Shown here: positions 1 to 6,892 of the stretch, piece by piece | Layout of the letters: every line of letters starts with the position of its first letter | How positions within the stretch are numbered: position 1 is the first letter of the stretch | Assembly: GCA_019348265.1 (NCBI GenBank) | Contig: JAHWJV010000001.1 | Span: 1 to 38,772, forward strand | Direction: 5' to 3' | Source: Gemmatimonadota bacterium | GTDB taxonomy: Bacteria; Gemmatimonadota; Gemmatimonadetes; Longimicrobiales; Longimicrobiaceae | DNA: 38,772 nt | Notes under the pieces: model-generated | The model's input: only the letters and a program-made list of their open reading frames with translations | Told to the model about the DNA's origin: nothing | Database searches by the model: none | Translations under genes and position numbers: made by a program

Positions 1-60
1 AAGCGGCAGGAAGAGGAGTTGGACCGAATCCGGAAGACGCTTTCGGCACCGAGGGAATGA
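1..60 (+). CDS. C-terminal end of an unidentified protein (partial)
   Basis: Frame 1 is open from the left edge to a TGA at 58-60 and encodes 19 residues rich in Lys, Arg and Glu, ending TLSAPRE. The composition suggests a charged helical tail. It is followed at once by a heptamer repeat and a hairpin, as expected at a gene end, and it converges on recG. The visible part is too short to identify the protein, and it could be a chance open frame. Confidence 0.4.
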   Translation, partial: KRQEEELDRIRKTLSAPRE

Positions 61-67
61 GCCTTTA

Positions 68-95
68 AGCTATCAGCTATCGACTATCAGCTATC
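68..95 (+). repeat. Heptamer tandem repeat, left arm (AGCTATC x4)
   Basis: Four consecutive 7-bp units AGCTATC; the third is changed to GACTATC. It begins 7 bp after the stop codon of the left-edge gene. It is the inverted complement of the larger array at 198-257, so the two arms could pair over about 28 bp with two mismatches and enclose the hairpin at 99-126. Confidence 0.9.
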
Positions 96-98
96 CGT

Positions 99-126
99 CC
101 CCCGGTCCTGTCGAAAGGATCGGGGG
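99..126. terminator. Stem-loop between convergent genes, probable bidirectional terminator
   Basis: CCCCCGGTCC (99-108) pairs with GGATCGGGGG (117-126): a 10-bp stem with one G-T pair and an 8-nt loop. It lies between the plus-strand gene ending at 60 and recG ending at 264 on the minus strand, where a shared terminator is expected. There is no clean T-run on either side, so it may be Rho-assisted or only a 3'-end stabilising hairpin. Confidence 0.5.
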
Positions 127-197
127 TCTCTTGTCTGCGCCCGCATCGGGACCGTGCCGTCTCTGAACCCGCCATCAAGTAATCCACGAACACCGCA

Positions 198-257
198 ACT
201 GATAGCTGATAGCTGATAGCTGATAGCTGATAGCTGATAGCTGATAGCTGATAGCTG
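198..257 (+). repeat. Heptamer tandem repeat, right arm (GATAGCT x8)
   Basis: Eight perfect consecutive units GATAGCT (201-256) with partial units at both ends. The array ends 6 bp before the recG stop codon. It is inverted relative to the AGCTATC array at 68-95. On the plus strand the 7-bp period places TGA and TAG codons in all three frames, while the minus strand stays open in all frames. It resembles the heptanucleotide STRR repeats known from cyanobacteria in unit length and intergenic location; relatedness is not implied. Confidence 0.95.
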
Positions 258-263
258 TCGCAC

Positions 264-2336
264 TCACCCCGTCTGGAACAGACGCGCGCGCTCGCCGTAG
301 CGGCGCTCCAGTGCTTGGCGCAGCTCGGGGTAGGTGGACAGGTGCGGGTCGCGGTCGACGAGGGAACGGGCTGCGACGCGAGCGACGTTGAGGAGCCCGG
401 CATCCTTTTCCAGGTCGGCGAAACGAAAGGCGGGGAGGCCGGACTGGCGCTCGCCGAACAGGTCGCCCTGGCCGCGGAGCTGGAGGTCGGCCTCGGCGAT
501 CCGGAACCCGTCTTCGGTGCTGGAGAAGATGCGCAGCCGGTCGGCGGCCTCGGGCGAGCTGACGAGAAGGATGCAGAAGCTCTGCGCGGAGCCGCGCCCG
601 ACCCTGCCGCGGAGCTGATGGAGCTGGGAAAGCCCGAACCGCTCGGCGTGCTCGATGACCATCACGCTCGCGTTCGCGACGTCGATCCCCACCTCGATTA
701 CGGTCGTCGACACCAGGATGTCGATTTCACCCGCGGCGAACCCGCGCATCACCTGGTCCTTCTGGTCCGGTGGCATCTGGCCGTGGATGATTCCGAGCCT
801 CAGCTCGGGGAATACCTCCTCGCTCAGCCGCTGGTATTCTTCCGTGGCGGACTTGAGCGAAAGGGTCTCGGACTCGTCGACCAGGGGGTAAACGACGTAC
901 GCCTGACGTCCTTCCGCAACCTGCTCCCTGATGAAGTCGAGCACGGTTGAACGCGCCTTCTCATAACGGAGAGCCGTTCGGACGGGTTGCCGCCCCGGGG
1001 GGCGCTCGTCCAGCAGCGAGAGGTCGAGATCGCCGTAGAGGGTGAGCGCAAGAGAGCGAGGGATGGGGGTCGCGGACATCACGAGCACGTCGGGGGTCTC
1101 GCCCATGTCGGCGAGCGCGAGGCGCTGCCGAACGCCGAAGCGGTGCTGCTCGTCCACCACCGCGAGACCGAGGCGGTGGAACCGCACCCGCTCCTGTATC
1201 AACGCGTGCGTGCCCACGAGCAGCTGTGCCGTGCCGTCCTCGATCCTGGCTAGCGCCGCCCGCCGCTCCGCCGCACTCATCCGCCCCGTGAGAAGCTGCA
1301 CCTCAACGGGCAGCTCCCCCACCAGCTTCCGCAGCGTCCGCAGGTGCTGCTCCGCGAGAATCTCCGTCGGCGCCATCAATGCCGCCTGATACCCGTTCTC
1401 CACCGCGCGAAGCATAGCGAACAGCGCGACCACCGTCTTCCCCGCCCCCACGTCCCCCTGCAGGAGCCGGTTCATCCGGCGGGGCGATCCCATGTCGTTC
1501 CCGATCTCGCCGAGCACGCGGCGCTGCGCCTCGGTCAGCGCGAAGGGGAGCGACTGATAGAAGGGTCGGACCAGCGCGTCGGTTCTCCCGAACACGATCC
1601 CCGGACGCTGCGTCGTCTGCTGGTGGTGAACGATCGCGTGGAGCAGCTGGAGGAAGAAGAGCTCCTCCAGTGCCAGCCGCCTCCGCCCGGCCTCGGCTTC
1701 CACCAAGGTGTGCGGCCGATGCAGATCGCGCAGGGCGTCCTGGAGCGGCGGGACGCGCGCTTCAGCGCGCATCGCCGGGTCGAGCACCTCTTCCTCGGCC
1801 GCCGGCGGGAGGAGGTCGTCCAGGTTGTCGGCGATTAGCTTCCGGACCTGCCGCTGGGAGAGCCCCTCCGTCGCCGGGTAGATCGGGAAGACCGCCCCCC
1901 CTTCGGTGGAGATGTCCTCACCCTCGCGCGCGAGGATCTCGTACTCGCGCGGCTGAAGCTGGCGCCCGTGGAAGAAGCGGACCGGCCCCGACAGGAGGAG
2001 GAGGTCGCCCTTGCGGAGAACCCGATCGAGAAACGGCTGCCCGGGCCAGGAACACTCGATCAAGCCGCTGCTATCCCGGACGACCGCCTGAAAGATGCGC
2101 AGACCTTTCCGGGTGGGGAGCACTCCCTTCGACACGATCCGGCCCACCACAGTGGCTTCGGTACCGGGCTCTAGAGTCCCGATCTTCTGAACGGTGGACG
2201 CGTCCTCGTACCGGCGAGGCACGTGATACAAAACGTCACGCGCGGTCAGAAGCCCAAGCCGCGCCAGTAGGTCCGCGCGCTTGGGACCCACGCCTTTCAG
2301 GAACTGAGCCGGGCGGTCGAGATCAGAATATCCCAT
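264..2336 (-). CDS. recG: ATP-dependent DNA helicase RecG
   Basis: RecG remodels stalled replication forks and branch-migrates Holliday junctions. The 690-residue product has the usual length. An N-terminal helix-hairpin-helix-like segment (FLKGVGPKRADLLARLG) precedes the OB-fold wedge domain at roughly residues 50-150. The SF2 helicase core follows with Walker A GDVGAGKT (about 294-301), DEQH box (about 395-398), MSATPIPRSLALT, and the C-terminal TTVIEVGIDV and HQLRGRVGRG motifs. I chose the ATG at 2336, just before the conserved GYSDLDRPAQFLKGVG; the frame stays open 25 codons upstream with no family-like sequence. No clear Shine-Dalgarno is visible. It lies 71 bp downstream of ftsY, probably in the same transcript, and ends at the heptamer repeat. 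Confidence 0.95.
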   Translation of the reverse strand: MGYSDLDRPAQFLKGVGPKRADLLARLGLLTARDVLYHVPRRYEDASTVQKIGTLEPGTEATVVGRIVSKGVLPTRKGLRIFQAVVRDSSGLIECSWPGQPFLDRVLRKGDLLLLSGPVRFFHGRQLQPREYEILAREGEDISTEGGAVFPIYPATEGLSQRQVRKLIADNLDDLLPPAAEEEVLDPAMRAEARVPPLQDALRDLHRPHTLVEAEAGRRRLALEELFFLQLLHAIVHHQQTTQRPGIVFGRTDALVRPFYQSLPFALTEAQRRVLGEIGNDMGSPRRMNRLLQGDVGAGKTVVALFAMLRAVENGYQAALMAPTEILAEQHLRTLRKLVGELPVEVQLLTGRMSAAERRAALARIEDGTAQLLVGTHALIQERVRFHRLGLAVVDEQHRFGVRQRLALADMGETPDVLVMSATPIPRSLALTLYGDLDLSLLDERPPGRQPVRTALRYEKARSTVLDFIREQVAEGRQAYVVYPLVDESETLSLKSATEEYQRLSEEVFPELRLGIIHGQMPPDQKDQVMRGFAAGEIDILVSTTVIEVGIDVANASVMVIEHAERFGLSQLHQLRGRVGRGSAQSFCILLVSSPEAADRLRIFSSTEDGFRIAEADLQLRGQGDLFGERQSGLPAFRFADLEKDAGLLNVARVAARSLVDRDPHLSTYPELRQALERRYGERARLFQTG

Positions 2337-2407
2337 AGTACGAAAGCTGTACCGAGCAGAAACGCCGGGGAAAACGGGCGGCTTTGTACTCTGGTCGACA
2401 GTGCTCC

Positions 2408-3340
2408 TCAACCCGTCAGCACCTCCTCCGTGAAAGCATCCACCTCGAACGGGAGCAGATCGTCGATCCCTTCGCCGACACCGATGAACTTAACGGGAAG
2501 ATCGAATTCCTCCTTGAGCGCAACGACGATTCCGCCTTTGGCGGTGCTGTCCATCTTGGTGAGCACCAGACCGGTGAGGTCGACCGTCTGCCCGAACGCA
2601 CGCACCTGGGCCATGGCGTTCTGGCCAACGGTGGCGTCCAGCACGAGGAGTCGCTCATGCGGGGCTCCGGGCAGCCTCTTGGCAACGACGCGGTGGACCT
2701 TCTCCAGCTCCTGCATGAGCCCGAGCTGCGTGTGCAGACGTCCGGCGGTGTCGATGATGAGGATGTCCGCGCCGACGCGCTCGGCCGTATCCAGCGCGTC
2801 GAACGCGACGGCCGCAGGGTCGCGGCCGGGCTCGCTCCCCACGAACTCACAACGGACCCGCTCTGCCCAGCGGCGAAGCTGCTCGATCGCCCCGGCGCGG
2901 AAGGTATCACCCGCTGCGATGACGACCTTTCTCCCCTGGCGCGTGAACCGGTGCGCAAGCTTACCGATGCTGGTGGTCTTGCCTACGCCGTTGACGCCGG
3001 CGACCAGGATGACGGTCGGCCCACCCTCGAAGTTGAAGCGCAGCGCGGTGTCGGAGCGTCCGGCAGAGAGGATCTTGACGATCTCTTCACGCACCACGTC
3101 GAGGAAGTCGCGCTGCGAGCGCGCGATGCCGCGCTCGGCGAGCGTCTCCACGGCCGCGACCAGGCGTAGCGTAGCGCTGACGCCGAAATCGGCCGAGAGG
3201 AGGAGTTCCTCGATCCTCTCGAGCGACCCCTCGTCGACCCCTCCTTTCGCGATCACCGTGACGTCGGCGAGGGCCACGTCCTTGATGCGCTCCCAGAGTG
3301 ACTTCTGGTTTTCTTCCTTACGCCTGAACAGCCGTGCCAT
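2408..3340 (-). CDS. ftsY: Signal recognition particle receptor FtsY
   Basis: FtsY is the SRP receptor GTPase that docks ribosome-SRP complexes at the SecYEG translocon. The product has 310 residues. A short N-terminal helix (MARLFRRKEE...) leads into the N domain (about 15-95) and the G domain with P-loop GVNGVGKT (115-122), DTFRAGA, the SRP-family DATVGQN motif, DTAGR and TKMD. It lacks the long acidic A domain of the E. coli protein, which is common outside the enterobacteria. The ATG at 3340 starts the conserved N domain; the 45 codons open upstream contain hairpin sequence and look non-coding. It begins about 90 bp after the hisA terminator, so it should have its own promoter, which I could not identify. 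Confidence 0.95.
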   Translation of the reverse strand: MARLFRRKEENQKSLWERIKDVALADVTVIAKGGVDEGSLERIEELLLSADFGVSATLRLVAAVETLAERGIARSQRDFLDVVREEIVKILSAGRSDTALRFNFEGGPTVILVAGVNGVGKTTSIGKLAHRFTRQGRKVVIAAGDTFRAGAIEQLRRWAERVRCEFVGSEPGRDPAAVAFDALDTAERVGADILIIDTAGRLHTQLGLMQELEKVHRVVAKRLPGAPHERLLVLDATVGQNAMAQVRAFGQTVDLTGLVLTKMDSTAKGGIVVALKEEFDLPVKFIGVGEGIDDLLPFEVDAFTEEVLTG

Positions 3341-3382
3341 GTACGAGAGCGCGCAAAAGGGCAGAAATGCGAGAGAGCGAAA

Positions 3383-3406
3383 GTGCCGCGTGTCGAGACG
3401 CGGCAC
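3383..3406. other. Perfect hairpin in the ftsY leader / hisA trailer
   Basis: GTGCCGCGT (3383-3391) is exactly complementary to ACGCGGCAC (3398-3406), with a 6-nt loop. On the minus strand it follows the hisA terminator by 23 bp and is followed by a pyrimidine-rich stretch, so it may be a back-up terminator. It could instead be part of the ftsY 5' leader. Confidence 0.5.
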
Positions 3407-3428
3407 AACCCCACGGGCCCGCGGAGAC

Positions 3429-3459
3429 AAAAAAAGCCCGCGGGATCTCTCCCGCGGGC
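3429..3459 (-). terminator. Rho-independent terminator of hisA
   Basis: Read on the minus strand: GCCCGCGGG, a 6-nt loop, CCCGCGGGC, then seven T residues (stem arms 3451-3459 and 3436-3444; T-run complementary to 3429-3435). The 9-bp GC stem with an immediate T-run is a textbook intrinsic terminator, placed 34 bp after the hisA stop. It separates the dcw/hisA side from ftsY-recG. Confidence 0.93.
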
Positions 3460-3493
3460 GGATACACCCGTGCATGCTGGCGGTTCGGCCGTT

Positions 3494-4249
3494 TCACCGC
3501 CTGAGGCGCTGCAGTCCCTCCGCGAGGTCGACCCGGCCCTCGTAGATCGCCTTTCCGACGATCACCCCGACGATCGCCGAGCGCTCGGCAGCGGCGGCGA
3601 TCAGGCTCAGGTCCTCGGTCTTGCCGACCCCTCCCGACACCACGATCTCGGCGCCGCTCCGTTCGGCGAGCTCGGCGGCGGTATCGAGGTTGGGGCCGAC
3701 CAGCATCCCATCGCGATCGATGTCGGTGTAGATGAGGGTGCGCACGCCCGCGGCGGTCAGGGAGCTCGCGAGGTCGAACAGGTCCGTCGCGGTGCCCTCG
3801 GTCCAGCCGCGTACCGCCGGAACGCGCCCCCGCGCATCGAGGCCGACAGCGATGCGATCCGCGCCCCAGCGCTCGATCGCCCGTGCGACGAGCTGTGGGT
3901 CCTCCACCGCGGCGGTGCCGATCACCGCCCGGCGTACCGGGCCGTCCAGCACTTCTTGGAGATCCTCGTCGGAGCGGAGCCCACCGCCGGTCTGCACCTT
4001 GAGCGAGGTGGATTGGGCGAGGCGCCGGATCAGATCGCGGTTGGAGCCCTCGCCGAAGGCCGCGTCCAGGTCGACGATGTGCACCCACTCGGCCCCGCGG
4101 TAGGCGAAGTCCTCGAGGACCTGGAAGGGATCCGTGGCGTACAGCGTCTCACGGTCGGCGGCGCCCTGCTCGAGCCTGACGCAGCGGCCGCGGCGCAGGT
4201 CGATCGCCGGGAAGAGCGTCAGCTCGCGGGGAGTGATCTCACTCACCAT
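3494..4249 (-). CDS. hisA: HisA, ProFAR isomerase (histidine biosynthesis)
   Basis: HisA isomerises ProFAR to PRFAR, the fourth step of histidine synthesis, in the cytoplasm. The product has 251 residues, normal for this (beta/alpha)8 barrel. Visible features are the first-strand FPAIDLRRG with catalytic Asp17, VHIVDLDAAF, the phosphate-binding QTGGGLR, VGLDAR with the second catalytic Asp (about 138), YTDIDRDGM and VSGGVG. The ATG at 4249 overlaps the end of the M23 peptidase gene by 11 bp, so translation is probably coupled; open sequence further upstream is peptidase-coding. No other his gene is in the window. Nothing clearly marks it as the dual-function PriA type. Confidence 0.94.
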   Translation of the reverse strand: MVSEITPRELTLFPAIDLRRGRCVRLEQGAADRETLYATDPFQVLEDFAYRGAEWVHIVDLDAAFGEGSNRDLIRRLAQSTSLKVQTGGGLRSDEDLQEVLDGPVRRAVIGTAAVEDPQLVARAIERWGADRIAVGLDARGRVPAVRGWTEGTATDLFDLASSLTAAGVRTLIYTDIDRDGMLVGPNLDTAAELAERSGAEIVVSGGVGKTEDLSLIAAAAERSAIVGVIVGKAIYEGRVDLAEGLQRLRR

Positions 4250-5537
4250 CTCGCTTCCCGGTGGAACCGGCGTCCGCGAGGAGGACGGGGCTGCTGGCGC
4301 GGTCGAGGGCGCGGAGCTGACTCGCGATGCGGGCCCGGAAGTCACCGCGGTACCGGCTCGGAACCGGCTCGCCGGTGATCGACTTGATCGTGTTCGGGTC
4401 GACCGCTTTCCCCGACGCGTGGAACTCGTAGTGCAGGTGCGGCGCCGTGGACATGCCGGTCGAGCCGACGTACCCGATCAGGTCGCCCTGCCTGATTCGC
4501 GTCCCCGGGCGTATCCCGCTGGCGAAAGCGCGGAGGTGCGCGTAACGGCTGGCGTAGCCTCGGCTGTGACCGATCTCGACCACGTTGCCGTAGCTGTCGC
4601 TGAAGTTCGCGCGGCGGACGACGCCGTCGCCGACGGCGCGCACGGGCGTTCCCGCCGAAGCGGCATAGTCGATGCCCAGGTGCGGCCGGTTCTTCTTGAG
4701 CACCGGATGGAACCGGCTCCTGGCGAAAGCCGAGCTGATCCTGCGGAACTCCAGCGGCGCACGGAGGAAGGCGCGGCGCAGCGACTCGCCGTCGCGGCCG
4801 TAGTAGTCCTCACTCCCGTCCGCCGAGCGGTACAGATACGCTTCGTGGTCGCGGCCGTTGAGGTTGAACTGCACCCCGAGGACGCGTCCGGCGCGAGCGG
4901 TGCCGTCAGGGCGAACCGTCCGCTCGTACAGGATGCGGAACTCGTCGCCGGGGCGCAGGTCGCGCGAGAAATCGACCTGCCAGGCGAAGATGCGGTCGGC
5001 GAGGAGATCGGCGATGCCCTCGCGCTCAGAGGCGGGAACACCGTCTCCGTCCCCGGCGATCAGGGCGGCGTAGAGCGAGGAGCGCACGGTGCCGGTGAGC
5101 ACGGCGCTATCCGTCTTCACCGGGACCTCCTCGATCGCGCCCGCCCAGTCGCTGCCGGCGCGGTGCATGTTCAGCGTGCGGTCGGCGTCGATGCGCAGCT
5201 CCATGCCCCGGACGTCCCCTGTCTCGAACGACTTCCGGTACGAGATAACCGAGCCGGGGCGCAGCCTGCGCGGGTCCTGGAACTCGTTCAGCTCAGCGAG
5301 CAGCGCATCCGCCTCGCTGGAGGCGAGCTCCGCACGGGACAGCAGCTCCGAGATGGTCTCCCCGGAGCGGAGGGTGTCCTGGAAGCCGACCTCGGCCGGG
5401 TTGGCGTGCGCTGCGGGCAGAAGCGCCGGGAGCGGTACCGCATCAGGCGAGACCTGCAGCTCGACGAAGCTGCCGGCGATCGCGACGCCAAAGGCGGCGA
5501 ACACGCCAAGGGACAGGATTCTCTGCGTGGTGCGCAT
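4239..5537 (-). CDS. M23-family cell-wall endopeptidase, membrane-anchored (MepM-like)
   Basis: Predicted Zn-dependent peptidoglycan endopeptidase, or a degenerate activator, acting in the periplasm. From the ATG at 5537 the product has 432 residues. It has an N-terminal membrane segment (about 8-24), an OapA/LysM-like region with DTLRSGETISELLSRAEL (about 54-80), an intermediate beta-rich domain, and a C-terminal lysostaphin-type domain. The metal ligands HxxxD (HLGIDY, His286 and Asp290) and HLH (His367, His369) are present, so activity is likely. An in-frame ATG at 5585 would add 16 residues; neither start has a good Shine-Dalgarno. Its place after ftsZ and overlap with hisA suggest co-expression with division genes, although hairpins separate it from ftsZ. 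Confidence 0.87.
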   Translation of the reverse strand: MRTTQRILSLGVFAAFGVAIAGSFVELQVSPDAVPLPALLPAAHANPAEVGFQDTLRSGETISELLSRAELASSEADALLAELNEFQDPRRLRPGSVISYRKSFETGDVRGMELRIDADRTLNMHRAGSDWAGAIEEVPVKTDSAVLTGTVRSSLYAALIAGDGDGVPASEREGIADLLADRIFAWQVDFSRDLRPGDEFRILYERTVRPDGTARAGRVLGVQFNLNGRDHEAYLYRSADGSEDYYGRDGESLRRAFLRAPLEFRRISSAFARSRFHPVLKKNRPHLGIDYAASAGTPVRAVGDGVVRRANFSDSYGNVVEIGHSRGYASRYAHLRAFASGIRPGTRIRQGDLIGYVGSTGMSTAPHLHYEFHASGKAVDPNTIKSITGEPVPSRYRGDFRARIASQLRALDRASSPVLLADAGSTGKRDGE

Positions 5538-5587
5538 CGAGGTATCGGATGTAGTTCGTACGGCCGGGCGAAAGGGCATTGTCATCG

Positions 5588-5660
5588 CGAGCGCAGGCTG
5601 AGGCCTGCGCTCGGGACGACGCGGTCGGAAAGGTCCTGCTAGGTCGGTCGAAAGCCGACC
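5588..5660 (-). terminator. Two consecutive hairpins between ftsZ and the M23 gene
   Basis: In minus-strand order, the first hairpin lies 1 bp after the ftsZ stop: 5655-5660 pairs with 5642-5647 (6 bp plus a wobble pair). The second is a perfect 10-11-bp stem, 5604-5613 with 5588-5597, with a TGAG tetraloop. Neither is followed by a T-run. They may end most dcw transcripts with Rho, or protect the abundant ftsZ mRNA 3' end while allowing some read-through into the M23 gene. Confidence 0.45.
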
Positions 5661-5661
5661 G

Positions 5662-6825
5662 TCAGTCCATCTGGCGACGGATGAAGGTCGGGATCTCGAG
5701 GTCGCTCGGCAGCTTCCGCTCGATGGGCCGGATGTCGGCCTCGCGCAGAATCGGTGTCGGGTTCGGCGCGGGAATCGCCGGCTTCGAGCCGCTGCGCGGC
5801 TCCGGTCGCTTGGCGGAGAAGTTCGGGCGGATGACGTTGTCGACGCGCTCGAAGATCGCGTCCGCCTTGTCGAACCCCGTCGCGATCACGGTGACGCGGA
5901 CGGCGCCTTCCATGGAGGAGTCGTGCACCGCGCCGAAGATGATCTCCGCGTCGTCGCCCGCCGCCTCCTGGATGATGCTGCTGATCGTCGTCACCTCGTC
6001 GATCGCCAGATCCATCCCGCCCGTGATGTTGATCAGCACCCCGGCCGCCCCCTGAATGGAGATGTTGTCCAGCAGCGGGCTGCTGATCGCCTCCTGCGCC
6101 GCTTCCACCGCCCGGTTCTCCCCTGCCCCGTAGCCGGTGCCCATCAGCGCCGCCCCGCGGTTGCTCATGATCGTGCGCACGTCCGCGAAGTCCACGTTCA
6201 CCTCTCCGGTCACCCGGATCAGGTCGCTGATCCCCTGCGTCGCGTGCAGCAGAACCTCGTCCGCCTTCTTCAGCGCGTCCTTGAAGCTGGTCCCCTTGCC
6301 TACCACCGAGAGCAGTCGCTCGTTGGGGACCACGATCATGGTATCGACCGCCTGCTTCAGCTCCTGAAGCCCGGCTTCCGCCTGGCGCATCCGCTTCTTC
6401 CCCTCGAATAAGAAGGGCTTGGTCACGATCCCGATCGTCAACGCCCCCATCTCGCGCGCCATCTGCCCGATCAGGGGAGCCGCACCCGTACCCGTGCCGC
6501 CGCCCATGCCGCAGGTCACGAACACCAGGTCCGCCCCCTCCAGCATCTTCGCCACCTCGTCCTGCTGCTCCTCCAGCGCCGCGCGCCCCACCTCCGGACG
6601 CGCGCCCGCCCCCAACCCCCGGGTCAGCTTCTTCCCGATCTGGATCTTCACCCCCGTCTTGCTGTACTTCAGCGCCTGAGCGTCCGTGTTCACCGAGATG
6701 AACTCGACCCCCTCCAGGTCCTCGTCGATCATCCGGTTCACGGCGTTCCCGCCGCCGCCCCCGACGCCGACCACCTTCATTCGCGCCTGGCTGGTGCCAG
6801 GCTCCTCGTACTCGAAGATCATCAT
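5662..6825 (-). CDS. ftsZ: Cell division protein FtsZ
   Basis: Tubulin-like GTPase that polymerises into the cytokinetic Z ring. The 387-residue product shows VGVGGGGGNAVNRM (about 18-32), the tubulin signature GGGTGTGAAP (108-117) and NVDFADVRTIM in the T7 catalytic-loop region. After a short linker it has the conserved C-terminal peptide (about 366-387, DLEIPTFIRRQ) that binds FtsA and other partners. The start is the first of two adjacent ATGs, preceded by a strong Shine-Dalgarno GGAGGAGGG (complement of 6832-6840) six bases upstream, one of the strongest in the cluster and consistent with high FtsZ levels. It lies 67 bp after ftsA. Confidence 0.98.
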   Translation of the reverse strand: MMIFEYEEPGTSQARMKVVGVGGGGGNAVNRMIDEDLEGVEFISVNTDAQALKYSKTGVKIQIGKKLTRGLGAGARPEVGRAALEEQQDEVAKMLEGADLVFVTCGMGGGTGTGAAPLIGQMAREMGALTIGIVTKPFLFEGKKRMRQAEAGLQELKQAVDTMIVVPNERLLSVVGKGTSFKDALKKADEVLLHATQGISDLIRVTGEVNVDFADVRTIMSNRGAALMGTGYGAGENRAVEAAQEAISSPLLDNISIQGAAGVLINITGGMDLAIDEVTTISSIIQEAAGDDAEIIFGAVHDSSMEGAVRVTVIATGFDKADAIFERVDNVIRPNFSAKRPEPRSGSKPAIPAPNPTPILREADIRPIERKLPSDLEIPTFIRRQMD

Positions 6826-6892
6826 TCCATTCCCTCCTCCGTCCGTCTCGGGAGGTCACCGCGGGTGAAATAGCTCAGGTCGCCAGCGCCGA

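Noticed and set aside
198..257. Tandem repeats as a possible CRISPR array
   Set aside because: Seven-bp units with no spacers and no cas genes; a simple tandem repeat.
77..403. Minus-strand open frame encoding a SYQLSAI-type repeated peptide
   Set aside because: It exists only because the heptamer array is open on that strand; it overlaps recG and the hairpin and has no coding signature.
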